Virus record (IMG/VR): IMGVR_UViG_3300022693_004329
Location: 1-21,336 of that record
Strand: one strand, 5' to 3'
Origin: a virus
DNA: 21,336 nt
The stretch's first letter is position 1. Each line of letters begins with the position of its first letter. The notes under the pieces were generated by a model that did no database searches, was not told the origin of the DNA, and worked only from the letters and a program-made list of their open reading frames with translations. Both the position numbers and the translations under genes were made by a program. Below are positions 13,663 to 20,901 of the stretch, in pieces.

Positions 13663-13664
13663 GC

Positions 13665-13874
13665 CTAATCCCACAGCTTGACGGTGACGCGGGTTTCGGG
13701 CGGCGCGTTGATGATGTCGGGCAGGGTCAGGACCGTGCCGCCAGGCAGCTGGGCGCCGATGTCAGCCAGACCAGGATTCATCGCCAGCGCCTGTTCGGTG
13801 ACTTTGGCGGTGCGGCCCAGGACGCGCCAGCAGATTGCGTCGACCGTTTCGCCATCCTGGGCGGTCGCGATCAC
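13665..13874 (-). CDS. X: Tail protein X
   Basis: A 69-residue protein (P2 gpX 67). It reads MIATAQDGETVDAICWRVLG then MNPGLADIGAQLPGGTVLTL, a single LysM-like domain typical of the phage tail X family, ending TRVTVKLWD. It starts at a GTG that overlaps the L stop as GTGA, so it is probably translated by coupling; no strong ribosome-binding site is seen. P2 X is an essential baseplate/tail component. The order L-X-(gap)-R matches P2 apart from the missing lysis genes. Confidence 0.93.
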   Translation of the reverse strand: MIATAQDGETVDAICWRVLGRTAKVTEQALAMNPGLADIGAQLPGGTVLTLPDIINAPPETRVTVKLWD

Positions 13875-14377
13875 AGCAGCGAAACCCGATTGCGGCCGTG
13901 TGGTTCGGGCGCGTCGGCAGGAAGGCCTAGCGCGCGCAGGTCGGCGACCGCTTCATAAGCCTTGCGGCGATAGCGGTCGGCCGTGCTGGCCTTTTCTTCT
14001 TCGCGGTCCAGCGCGTCATCGGTGGCGGCAATGTCGGTGTGACCGTCGACCAGTTCGGCGGCCGCGAAAAAGCTGACAATGCGCCGCCACAGCAGGACCG
14101 CCATGTTCTGACCCGCCAGCTGTAGGTCGGTGACAGCTTCCAGGCTGGCATGGCCTTCGACCGCGCGCGCCGATCGCCAGGCGGCCATTTCCTTCAGGCC
14201 GGCGAGCATTCCCGCCAGGACCGCTTCGGCAAGCCGCGTTTCGGTGACAGCGCCATCGCCCAGGCGGATGGTGTCGCGGATGTGCGCGGTGTCGATGCCA
14301 GGGAACCAGCCATCGGCTTCGATGACCTGGCCGGCAATAGGATCTGCATTGTCGGGCGGCGCTGTCAAACCTGCCAT
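13871..14377 (-). CDS. L: Head completion protein gpL
   Basis: A 168-residue protein (P2 gpL 169). It contains GWFPGIDTAHIRDTIRLGDG, followed by VTETRLAEAVLAGMLAGLKE and a C-terminal ADRYRRKAYEAVADLRALG segment. All are typical of P2 gpL, which closes and stabilises the filled head. The start at 14377 has AGGGAA about 8 nt upstream. A 187-nt gap separates it from M, holding copy E of the hairpin element and a second stem-loop. The stop overlaps X as GTGA. Confidence 0.94.
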   Translation of the reverse strand: MAGLTAPPDNADPIAGQVIEADGWFPGIDTAHIRDTIRLGDGAVTETRLAEAVLAGMLAGLKEMAAWRSARAVEGHASLEAVTDLQLAGQNMAVLLWRRIVSFFAAAELVDGHTDIAATDDALDREEEKASTADRYRRKAYEAVADLRALGLPADAPEPHGRNRVSLL

Positions 14378-14401
14378 GTCTGGTTCCCTGACCTTCTGGC
14401 T

Positions 14402-14427
14402 GGCCTAAAGCTTCGCTGCATCAGGCC
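14402..14427 (-). repeat. Copy E of hairpin element upstream of L
   Basis: The + strand reads GGCCT - AAAGCTTCGCTGCATC - AGGCC: the same 5-16-5 architecture as copies A-C, with 11 of 16 core positions matching and GCTTCGCT retained. The outer arms are again complementary but of different sequence. Flanking bases extend the stem to 8 bp with one T-G pair (GCTGGCCT / AGGCCGGC). It ends about 24 nt before the L start. Confidence 0.5.
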
Positions 14428-14508
14428 GGCATGTCCTGCCCGCCGGCAAGTGGGGGGTGAGACTGACCAGGGCGGGCGAAGGCGCGAAGCCTTGCCGATC
14501 GGGTCAAT

Positions 14509-14530
14509 CGCCCCCCAGCGCCGTGGGGCG
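14509..14530. repeat. Stem-loop in the M-L gap
   Basis: Arms CGCCCC and GGGGCG surround a 10-nt loop, followed on the + strand by TTTCG. On the transcribed strand it lies about 35 nt after the M stop with no U-run. It is a modest hairpin of unclear role. Confidence 0.4.
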
Positions 14531-14564
14531 TTTCGTGGCGAACCGGACAGGCCGGCGCGCAATT

Positions 14565-15374
14565 CTATTTCCTGCCCTTGCGCCCGCGATTGCCCGTATT
14601 CTTCGCGGCGGGCGTGGGCTCAGGTGTCGGTGCGTCCGTTTCGGGCTCGTTTTCTTCTGCAGCTTTTGCCTGGGCGCGCTCGAGCTGTTCGATGCGCTTC
14701 TTGACGCCGACCTTCTTGTCGAGCGCCAGCGCGGCGCGCAGCGCGGTCAGCGCGGCGTCGATGTAGGACGCCTTGCCGCCGGCGGGCGCGCTGTCATCGG
14801 TCGGGTCGAAGGCATCGGCCTTGTCGGCCCAGCCCAGCCCGATCGCCTTCATCAGCTTGGCGCGCGCCTGGTCGGGCATGTCCGCGCCGCCGGTCAGATA
14901 GGCAACCTGCAGCAGCAGCTGGTGGTCGACCTGGTCGGCATCGCCCAGCGCGGCTTCGGCGAATTCTTCGGCGATCAGGCAGGCGGTGTTGCGGTTGTAG
15001 CGTTCGGGCAGCGCCAGGCCGTGCTTGATGACGAATTCGGCCAGGCGCAGCGCGCGGGGGAAATCGCGATAGTCGATCGCCCAGATCATGTTCGTGACCA
15101 GGATTTCGTCCTGGGTCGGTGCATGGGCTTCCAGGACGCCTTCGATCCATGCGGCATAGCGGCCGGCCATCTTCGCCTTCATCGGGCGGCGCGCTTCGAC
15201 GCTTTCGGTGTCGGACAGCTTGCGCAGGTCTTCATGCAGCGAGACGCGCAGGACCGCATATTCCTGGCCGGCGGGCGTGTCTTCGGCCGGCGCGCGCAGC
15301 GCGGTGGCATTGGCAGCGACAGCGGATTGCTGCGCCAGCTGGCGGGAGCGGTTGCGAAGGAAAGGGCTGGTCAT
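14565..15374 (-). CDS. M: Terminase small subunit gpM
   Basis: A 269-residue protein (P2 gpM 247) starting MTSPFLRNRSRQLAQQSAVA. The body has the P2 gpM landmarks EILVTNMIWAIDYRDFPRAL, LAEFVIKHGLALPERYNRNT and EEFAEAAL. The C-terminus is extended by a Lys/Glu/Pro/Thr-rich tail ending TGNRGRKGRK. It works with gpP in cutting and packaging DNA at cos. The start at 15374 has AGAGGA 12 nt upstream, and family alignment rejects the longer open frame. It is separated from the capsid gene by 108 nt holding two strong hairpins. Confidence 0.93.
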   Translation of the reverse strand: MTSPFLRNRSRQLAQQSAVAANATALRAPAEDTPAGQEYAVLRVSLHEDLRKLSDTESVEARRPMKAKMAGRYAAWIEGVLEAHAPTQDEILVTNMIWAIDYRDFPRALRLAEFVIKHGLALPERYNRNTACLIAEEFAEAALGDADQVDHQLLLQVAYLTGGADMPDQARAKLMKAIGLGWADKADAFDPTDDSAPAGGKASYIDAALTALRAALALDKKVGVKKRIEQLERAQAKAAEENEPETDAPTPEPTPAAKNTGNRGRKGRK

Positions 15375-15408
15375 GGTGCGGGGACTTCCTCTTGATCGGT
15401 TGGATGGC

Positions 15409-15438
15409 GGCGGCGCGGTGGAGTTGAGCCGCGCCGCC
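15409..15438. repeat. GC-rich stem-loop in the N-M gap (first)
   Basis: Perfect 10-bp arms (GGCGGCGCGG and CCGCGCCGCC) flank a 10-nt loop about 35 nt upstream of the M start codon. There is no U-run on the transcribed strand, so it is more likely an mRNA-stability or pausing structure than a terminator. Confidence 0.6.
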
Positions 15439-15450
15439 GACCGTCGAAGC

Positions 15451-15472
15451 GGGCGGGGCATCAGCCCCGCCC
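15451..15472. repeat. GC-rich stem-loop in the N-M gap (second)
   Basis: Perfect 9-bp arms (GGGCGGGGC and GCCCCGCCC) with a tight ATCA/TGAT loop, beginning 10 nt after the capsid stop codon. As a 3' hairpin on the N message it could protect the abundant capsid mRNA or partly terminate transcription. No U-run follows. Confidence 0.65.
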
Positions 15473-15482
15473 AGCGCATCGG

Positions 15483-16562
15483 TTAGGCGCCCGGCTTTTC
15501 GCCGTTGACGATGTTTTCGACCAGGACAGCCAGTTCGTATTCTTCGACGACATAGGCTTCATTGACCGATTCATAATTGGCGATGCGGTCGAATTCCGGT
15601 TCATCCTTCAGGTGACGCCGGCGGGTTTCTTCCTGCCAGTAGATCGACAGGTTCGACAGCTTGGTGATCAGGATGGCGTTGGCGGGGAAACCGCTGACGC
15701 GATAGGCCGGAAGCCCGCCGATCGTCTTGGTCGACTTCAGGATGCGATCGGTCGCTTCCTGTTCGGTCGCCGTGTTGCCGGTCGCTTGCGCGATGTTGAA
15801 ATACTTGTCGTCCATGAGGTCATGCCCGACGATGACGACAAGGTCGGTGTCGCCGCGGTGACGTTCATGGATGCCGCGCTTGGCGTCGAGAACCAGCGCG
15901 TCGAGCGACGAATAGTCGGCCTTCGCGGTGGCGCCGTTGCCTGCGCTTTCGTCATAGAGTTCGACGCCATTCTTCACATAGATGCCGGCAGCGTCGAAGC
16001 CCTGGTCCATGACCTGTTCGGGCGCGTCGGTGCGGATCTTGTGCAGCCAGCCTTCATTGACGTCCTGCAGCAGCGGGTTGGCGTTGCGGTCAGTGGTCGC
16101 AGCGGCGCTGGTGCCGTTAAAGCCGATCAGGATGCGGTCAAGCGCCTGGGTTTCCAGGATGCTGTCGCGCATCTTCGTCTGGAAATCGGGGCGGTGGCGC
16201 CAGGCATCGACCAGCGCATAGCGCATGGCCCAGTCGAAATTGGTCTTCTTGCACAGGTAGCGGTGCTTTTCGTCGGGATTGCCGACCGCGGCCGGATCGC
16301 GGCGCGCGCCGGCGCTAGTGTCAGTGCGGCCCGCCGTGGTGCCGGTGACGCCGACGCCCAGGACCGCGCCTTCCTGTTCGGTGACAGGAATGACGTTGAT
16401 CAGCTGCAGGAATTCGCTGGAATTGCGGATGCGGTCTTCCAGCTTCTGTTCGACGTTCGGCGAGACGTTGAATTTCGTCTTCGCGTCTTCGACGCTGATG
16501 CCGTTGACCAGGGCGATCTGGCTGACATAGGCGGCGAAAAGGGCGCGGGTTGCGGTTTTCAT
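15483..16562 (-). CDS. N: Major capsid protein gpN
   Basis: A 359-residue protein (P2 gpN 357) starting MKTATRALFAAYVSQIALVN. It contains ISVEDAKTKFNVSPNVEQKL, INVIPVTEQEGAVLGVGVTG, TNFDWAMRYALVDAWRH, LLQDVNEGWLHKIRTDAP and SIYWQEETRRRHLKDEPEFD. All are well-known stretches of P2-type capsids with the HK97 fold. The subunits form the head shell and are processed by gpO. The start has AAGGA about 10 nt upstream, and this site is part of a degenerate copy (D) of the hairpin element. The gap to O is 59 nt. Confidence 0.97.
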   Translation of the reverse strand: MKTATRALFAAYVSQIALVNGISVEDAKTKFNVSPNVEQKLEDRIRNSSEFLQLINVIPVTEQEGAVLGVGVTGTTAGRTDTSAGARRDPAAVGNPDEKHRYLCKKTNFDWAMRYALVDAWRHRPDFQTKMRDSILETQALDRILIGFNGTSAAATTDRNANPLLQDVNEGWLHKIRTDAPEQVMDQGFDAAGIYVKNGVELYDESAGNGATAKADYSSLDALVLDAKRGIHERHRGDTDLVVIVGHDLMDDKYFNIAQATGNTATEQEATDRILKSTKTIGGLPAYRVSGFPANAILITKLSNLSIYWQEETRRRHLKDEPEFDRIANYESVNEAYVVEEYELAVLVENIVNGEKPGA

Positions 16563-16570
16563 GGGTCAGG

Positions 16571-16588
16571 TGTCCTTAGCGAAGCGAT
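16571..16588. repeat. Degenerate copy D of hairpin element upstream of N
   Basis: The + strand TGTCCTTAGCGAAGCGAT matches copies A/C with the four bases CAAG deleted. The second outer arm is not conserved, so the full hairpin is lost. On the transcribed strand the element reads ATCGCTTCGCTAAGGACA, and its AGGA is the likely ribosome-binding site of the capsid gene. Its orientation is opposite to A and C. Confidence 0.55.
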
Positions 16589-16621
16589 GCGGGGCTTTGC
16601 TTGGGTGGATGGAAAGGGCGA

Positions 16622-17458
16622 TCAGCAGTCAGTCATTTCCTGGTTGCCGTTCGCGCCGGCGGCCGCCGGTCGCTGCGAATAGCCTTCGGCGGGCGTTGCC
16701 TGCAGCTTGTCTTCCAGCGCCTTGAAGCGCAGGTCGATTTCGTCATCGCGGGTCGCAGCTTCCTGGCGGAAGGCGGCGATTTCGTCGCTGAAGCTCTTGC
16801 CCAGGTCGGCGAACAGCGGCTGCAGCTGCGCGAAATCGAGCGCGCCGCTTTCGTCTTCCTTCTTCGGTCCGGGCTTGTCTTCGGTCTTGCCGAATTTCGC
16901 ATCGAGCATGGCCGAGAATTTCGCCAGGAAGCCATCGGCGGCTTCGGTGGTCTTGCCATCTTCGCCTTCGAATTCGAGCCCGAAAGCCATCGTCTTGTCG
17001 TCGGTGCCGACGGTCAGCCAGCCAGGCTGCGACCGCGAGAATTCAAGGCGCTGGGTGGCGATCGATGCGGGGCTGTCGGTCAGGGCCACGCCCATCAGAT
17101 AGGCTTTGCCCTTGCCGCCGAAATTCGGTTCGATTTCGATCGACGGAAAGACCTTCTGGCCTTCGGAATTCAGCTTCTTCGCGTCTTCGGTGACATCGAA
17201 GGTGCCGAAAAGGCCCAGGCGCTTTTCGGTCTTGCCGTGGAAATTGACATCGACTTCCTCGGTTTCGAGCGTGAGAACATCGCCGAAGGCGCGGAAGGGC
17301 TTTTCGCCGCTGAAGCCGCGGATGTGTTCGATGTTGAGCCGCGCCGAATAGGTCTTCGGGTCATAGCCTTCGGCCATTTCGATCAGCATGTTCGCGTCGA
17401 TGTTGCGGCCGTCGACGGTCGAACCGGCGGTGGCGAGCAGGAAACGTTTGGTCTTCAT
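16622..17458 (-). CDS. O: Capsid scaffolding protein / maturation protease gpO
   Basis: A 278-residue protein (P2 gpO 284) starting MKTKRFLLATAGSTVDGRNI. The N-terminal half is the P2 gpO serine protease. The likely triad is D16 (GSTVDGR), H45 (RLNIEHIRG) and S106 (FPSIEIEPN), matching in order and spacing P2 Asp19, His48 and Ser107. YLMGVALTDSPASI is another conserved block. The C-terminal half is charged and helical (about residues 170-260), as expected for the scaffold part. It directs capsid assembly and cleaves N, the portal, L and itself. It is the first gene of the leftward late operon, with GGAG about 10 nt upstream of the start. Confidence 0.95.
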   Translation of the reverse strand: MKTKRFLLATAGSTVDGRNIDANMLIEMAEGYDPKTYSARLNIEHIRGFSGEKPFRAFGDVLTLETEEVDVNFHGKTEKRLGLFGTFDVTEDAKKLNSEGQKVFPSIEIEPNFGGKGKAYLMGVALTDSPASIATQRLEFSRSQPGWLTVGTDDKTMAFGLEFEGEDGKTTEAADGFLAKFSAMLDAKFGKTEDKPGPKKEDESGALDFAQLQPLFADLGKSFSDEIAAFRQEAATRDDEIDLRFKALEDKLQATPAEGYSQRPAAAGANGNQEMTDC

Positions 17459-17610
17459 GGCGTTAAGGCTCCAGGGTCAGCGCGGGTTGCCCGTTCGGGC
17501 GCGTTGTGTCGGAGCCACTAAGGGCGCATTTGTTCCGCCATCCGCAATGCGGCGCGCGGGTCAATTCCGGTTCCACCATGTAAGCCGATAGCCAGACCGC
17601 CGGTTCGCGG
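17459..17610. promoter_or_regulatory. Divergent intergenic region between O and P
   Basis: In P2 this region holds the divergent late promoters of the P-Q and O-N-M-L operons. Here I see several dyads: GCCCG-TT-CGGGC, GGCTCC paired with GGAGCC around it, and CCGCA-A-TGCGG. There is no exact TGT-N12-ACA activator site of the P2 Ogr type and no convincing -35/-10 pair. TTGACC on the minus strand is a weak candidate -35. That both operons start here is inferred from gene orientation. Confidence 0.55.
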
Positions 17611-19506
17611 GTGCATGGCAACGCCATGCATTTGCTGCCCGCCTCCGATGGCCAGACCGAATTGACCGCCGCGTTCCTGAAGCGCCAGGCGCGGTCGCTC
17701 TATTGGCGGGGCTGGTCGCTGTCATTGATCGCCGACGAATTGGGCGTCAAGTATCAGACGCTGGCCAGCTGGAAGAACCGCGGCGGATGGGATGACGCGA
17801 GCCCGCGCCAGGTGATCGAAGACCGCATCGAAGCGAAGATCGCCAATTACCTGGACAAGCCCGATTTCAATGAAGGCGACATGAAGCGCGTCGACTTCCT
17901 GATGCGCCAGATGGAGCGCAGCGCGCGCATCGGGAAATTCGAGGAAAGCGGGAAGGAAGGCGACCTAAACCCGAAGATCGCGCGCCGAAACGATGATGCG
18001 GCGAAGGCGAAGCGCGAGGAAAAGCGCCGCAATTTCCTGACCATGGAACAATGGGCCGCGCTGCTGGACGATTTCCATGACCGGAATTTCGCTTATCAGG
18101 CCGCCTGGTGGGAACAGCGCGACCAGCGGACGCGCAAGATCCTGAAATCGCGCCAGATCGGCGCGACCTGGTATTTCGCCCGCGAAGCGGTGGCGAAAAT
18201 CGCCGAAGCGGTGCTGGCCGGCGAACAGCCGCGAAACCAGATCTTCCTGTCGGCCAGCAAGCGCCAGGCGCTGAAATTCAAGCGCGAGATTGTCAGCTGG
18301 GTGAAGCGGGTCTGCGATGTCGACTTGGCCGGCGACCCGATCATGCTGGATTTCTCCGGCCTGGAAAATGACGATGGCGAGCCGATCGCGCTGGACCAGG
18401 TCGGGCTTTATCCGATTTCGACCAACAGCAATACCGCCCAGGGCGAAAGCGGCGACTTCTATTTCGACGAATTCTTCTGGGTCCATGGCTTCGCCCAGCT
18501 GCGCAAGGTCGCGGCGGCCATGGCCACGCATAAGATCTTCAAGCGGACCTATTTTTCGACGCCCAGCACAAAAACCCATGAAGCGTTCGACTTCTGGTCG
18601 GGCGCCGAATGGAACCGCGGCAAGGCGAAGGCGAAACAGCGCGAATTCGATTGCAGCCATAAGAACCTGGCGGCCGGCAAGGTCATGCCCGATGGCAGCT
18701 GGTGCCAGGTGGTCACGCTGGACGATGCGATCGCCGGCGGCCTGGGCGCGCTGGTCGATGTCGAAGAATTGCGCGCCGAATCGAGCGAAGACGAATTTCG
18801 CAATCTGTATGGCTGCGAATTCGTCGACGATGCCGAAAGCAGCTTTCCCTGGGCGCGCCTGGCGCCCGCGCGGGTCGACAGCTTCCTGTCATGGCGCGAT
18901 TTCGACCCTGCGAAGCTGGACATTCCGGGCGGGCGGCCGTTCGCCGACAAGCCGGTCTGGCTGGGTTATGATCCCAACAAGCAAGGCCGCGACGATGCGG
19001 CGCTGGGCATCGTCGCCGCGCCCGATCGGCCTGGCGTCGACAAGCTGCGCTGCCTGGACAAATATCGCCTGAATGACCTGGACTTCCAGGGCCAGGCCGA
19101 CTTCATCCGGCGGGTCGCTGCGCATTACAACGTGACCGACATTTCGATCGATACAACCGGCCATGGCCGCGCGGTCTTCGAATTGGTCAAGCGGTGGTTC
19201 CCGAATGTGCGCGCGATCGAATATTCGGTGGCGACCAAAACCGCGCTGGTCCTGAAGGGGCAGTCGCTGTTCCGCCAGGGCCGTGTCGAGTTCGACCAGG
19301 GCTGGTCGGATGTGATGCAGGCCTTCATGGCCATCCGCCCGACGCTGACCGGCAGCGGCAAGGGTGTGACCTATACCGCCAGCAGGAGCGGACAGATCGG
19401 CCATGCCGACATCGCCTGGGCGTTCCTCCATGCTTTTTCCAATGAACCGCTTGACATCGCGGCGGCCGCTGAAGGCGGCGGCGCGCGCGTTGTCTTTTCC
19501 GACTGA
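17611..19506 (+). CDS. P: Terminase large subunit gpP (ATPase/nuclease)
   Basis: A 631-residue frame from GTG (626 from the ATG at 17626). The N-terminus has a helix-turn-helix-like segment (LSLIADELGVKYQTLASWKN, about 37-56), as in P2 gpP. The ATPase domain shows a Walker A-like KSRQIGATW (about 179-187) and Walker B FYFDEFFW (283-290, D286/E287). The C-terminal nuclease domain has D454 in VWLGYDPNKQG, D514 in ISIDTTGHG and D600 in GQIGHADIAWAF, the expected acidic metal ligands. It powers DNA packaging and cuts cos with gpM. The start is uncertain: both candidate codons lie in a perfect 8-bp hairpin and neither has a good ribosome-binding site. It is followed by Q with a 17-nt gap. Confidence 0.95.
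   Translation: MHGNAMHLLPASDGQTELTAAFLKRQARSLYWRGWSLSLIADELGVKYQTLASWKNRGGWDDASPRQVIEDRIEAKIANYLDKPDFNEGDMKRVDFLMRQMERSARIGKFEESGKEGDLNPKIARRNDDAAKAKREEKRRNFLTMEQWAALLDDFHDRNFAYQAAWWEQRDQRTRKILKSRQIGATWYFAREAVAKIAEAVLAGEQPRNQIFLSASKRQALKFKREIVSWVKRVCDVDLAGDPIMLDFSGLENDDGEPIALDQVGLYPISTNSNTAQGESGDFYFDEFFWVHGFAQLRKVAAAMATHKIFKRTYFSTPSTKTHEAFDFWSGAEWNRGKAKAKQREFDCSHKNLAAGKVMPDGSWCQVVTLDDAIAGGLGALVDVEELRAESSEDEFRNLYGCEFVDDAESSFPWARLAPARVDSFLSWRDFDPAKLDIPGGRPFADKPVWLGYDPNKQGRDDAALGIVAAPDRPGVDKLRCLDKYRLNDLDFQGQADFIRRVAAHYNVTDISIDTTGHGRAVFELVKRWFPNVRAIEYSVATKTALVLKGQSLFRQGRVEFDQGWSDVMQAFMAIRPTLTGSGKGVTYTASRSGQIGHADIAWAFLHAFSNEPLDIAAAAEGGGARVVFSD
17612..17630 (+). promoter_or_regulatory. Hairpin over the P start codons
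   Basis: TGCATGGC and GCCATGCA form a perfect 8-bp stem with a 3-nt loop (AAC). It begins at the second base of the candidate GTG start (17611) and contains the candidate ATG (17626). In the message it would mask initiation. Confidence 0.5.
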
Positions 19507-19523
19507 TGAAAGGAAACCGACCG

Positions 19524-20600
19524 ATGCCAGACAATGCCCTGCAGATCGCCGAAACCGAAGGCGGCGCAGCTGCCGCTGGCGGTGCGACAAAAGCGATGGC
19601 CTACAGCTTCGGCGAGCCCGAAAGCGTCCTGGATGGCAGCGCGCTGTTCGACCTGTTTGAAATCACCCACAATGGGCGCTGGTTCGAACCGCCGGTCCCG
19701 CTTCATACGCTGGCGAAGACGTTCAACATGGCGCCGCATCATCGCAGCGCGATCGCGCTGAAAGTGAACCTGCTGGTCGGCGCGATGAAGCCCAGCGCCA
19801 TGCTGTCGAAGGCGGATTTCGAGCGGTTCGCGCTGGACTTCCTCCACATGGGGAACGCCTACTTGGAAGACGTGCCGAGCCGCGCCGGCGGCAGCGCGCG
19901 CGCCAAATTCGCGCCCGCGCGCCACATGCGGGCGCCGAAGGAAGGCAATGCCTATTGGTTCGTCGGCGCGGGCATCGGCCAGGAACATCAGTTCGCGCCG
20001 GGGCGCATTTGCCATCTGCAGCAGCCCGATGTCGCGCAGGAAATCTATGGCCTGCCCGAATGGCTGCCCGCGCTGCAGTCGGGCCTGTTGAACGAAAGCG
20101 CAACGCTGTTCCGCCGCCGCTATTACAAAAACGGGGCGCATGCCGGCTTCATCCTGCATGTCAGCGATGCGCTGGCCAGCCAGGACGATGCCGACGCGAT
20201 CGAAAAAGCGATGAAGTCGGCCAAGGGCGTCGGCAATTTCAAGAACCTGTTTCTGTACATGCCCAACGGGAAGAAAGATGGCGTCCAGGTCATCCCGATC
20301 GCCGATGTCGCGGCGAAGGATGAATTCAGCGGGGTGAAGAACATCAGCCGCGACGACATGCTGGCCGCGCATCGCGTCCCGCCGCAATTGATCGGCATCA
20401 TCCCGCAAAACAATGGTGGCTTTGGCAAGGTCGGCGAAGCCCTGGACGCCTTCTTCCAGATCGAAATCGTGCCGCTGATGCAGCGGCTGATGGCGGTGAA
20501 CGCCTTCTTCGATCGCGAGATCCTCGCCTTCGCCAATTACAGCTGCAGCGATGGCAGCGAAATCACGCCGGAAGGCAAGCGAATCACCAAGGGCGATTAA
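19524..20600 (+). CDS. Q: Portal protein gpQ
   Basis: A 358-residue protein (P2 gpQ 344) starting MPDNALQIAETEGGAA. It contains the P2-type portal blocks YSFGEPESVLDGSALFDLFE, RWFEPPVPLHTLAKTFN, HHRSAIALKVNLLVG, DFLHMGNAYLE, EIYGLPEWLPALQSGLLNES, FRRRYYKNGAHAGFILHVSD and IIPQNNGGFGKV. The start at 19524 has AAAGGA about 9 nt upstream; an ATG at 19506 overlapping the P stop lacks one. The portal forms the ring at the head vertex through which DNA passes and to which the tail binds. Order and orientation (P then Q, divergent from O) are the same gene pair as in P2. Confidence 0.96.
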   Translation: MPDNALQIAETEGGAAAAGGATKAMAYSFGEPESVLDGSALFDLFEITHNGRWFEPPVPLHTLAKTFNMAPHHRSAIALKVNLLVGAMKPSAMLSKADFERFALDFLHMGNAYLEDVPSRAGGSARAKFAPARHMRAPKEGNAYWFVGAGIGQEHQFAPGRICHLQQPDVAQEIYGLPEWLPALQSGLLNESATLFRRRYYKNGAHAGFILHVSDALASQDDADAIEKAMKSAKGVGNFKNLFLYMPNGKKDGVQVIPIADVAAKDEFSGVKNISRDDMLAAHRVPPQLIGIIPQNNGGFGKVGEALDAFFQIEIVPLMQRLMAVNAFFDREILAFANYSCSDGSEITPEGKRITKGD

Positions 20601-20751
20601 CGGTGCTGTCCGGCTTCCACATGGAAACTAGGGCAGGGCTCAGGGGCGAAACCAAGGAAGTCTGCGGGGCGACGCGGGGTCAAACACATCTTATCCCCGC
20701 CGAATCATTCCCGACTGCCTTCGAATCCCGATGCTGATTCACTATACAAAA

Positions 20752-20779
20752 AGCCTCGCCGGATCGCTCCGACGAGGCT
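20752..20779. terminator. Strong stem-loop terminator between Q and the right-edge gene
   Basis: AGCCTCG and CGAGGCT pair over 7 bp. After one mismatch the stem continues as CGGA/TCCG with a TCGC loop. On the minus strand it is followed by five T, a classic intrinsic terminator for leftward transcription. On the + strand it is preceded by A5 and followed only by CTTG, so it would act more weakly on transcripts from P-Q. It probably insulates both directions. Confidence 0.75.
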
Positions 20780-20786
20780 CTTGAAA

Positions 20787-20860
20787 GGGCTGATCGGCCC
20801 CTCCGTTGTGCACCCCGCGATATGCAGTTTGTCGCGGTTTCGGTCAAGGTCGATCAGCCC
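20787..20860. repeat. 10-bp inverted repeat upstream of the right-edge gene
   Basis: GGGCTGATCG (20787-20796) and CGATCAGCCC (20851-20860) are perfectly inverted, 54 nt apart, just ahead of the last gene. They could be paired operator half-sites or a leader structure. No promoter boxes are obvious between them. Confidence 0.4.
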
Positions 20861-20901
20861 GATCGGGAGCGGTTTTCAACCCTCCTCACGAGGCTAAAAC
20901 A

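Larger units (their letters stand above)
20601..20901. other. Gene-free stretch downstream of Q
   Basis: About 300 nt with no convincing gene on either strand. The first 140 nt show nothing recognisable. The rest contains a terminator-like stem-loop and a long-spaced inverted repeat. The base composition is less uniformly GC-rich than the phage operons, so the boundary between phage late genes and something else may be here. No attachment-site repeat could be found within the window. Confidence 0.6.

Noticed and set aside
14457-16682. Two long rightward frames (312 and 356 codons) opposite M and N
   Set aside because: Both mirror the conserved capsid and small terminase genes and have no independent signals.
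20601-20900. Attachment site or prophage end
   Set aside because: No tRNA fragment, integrase or matching direct repeat was found in the window to support it.
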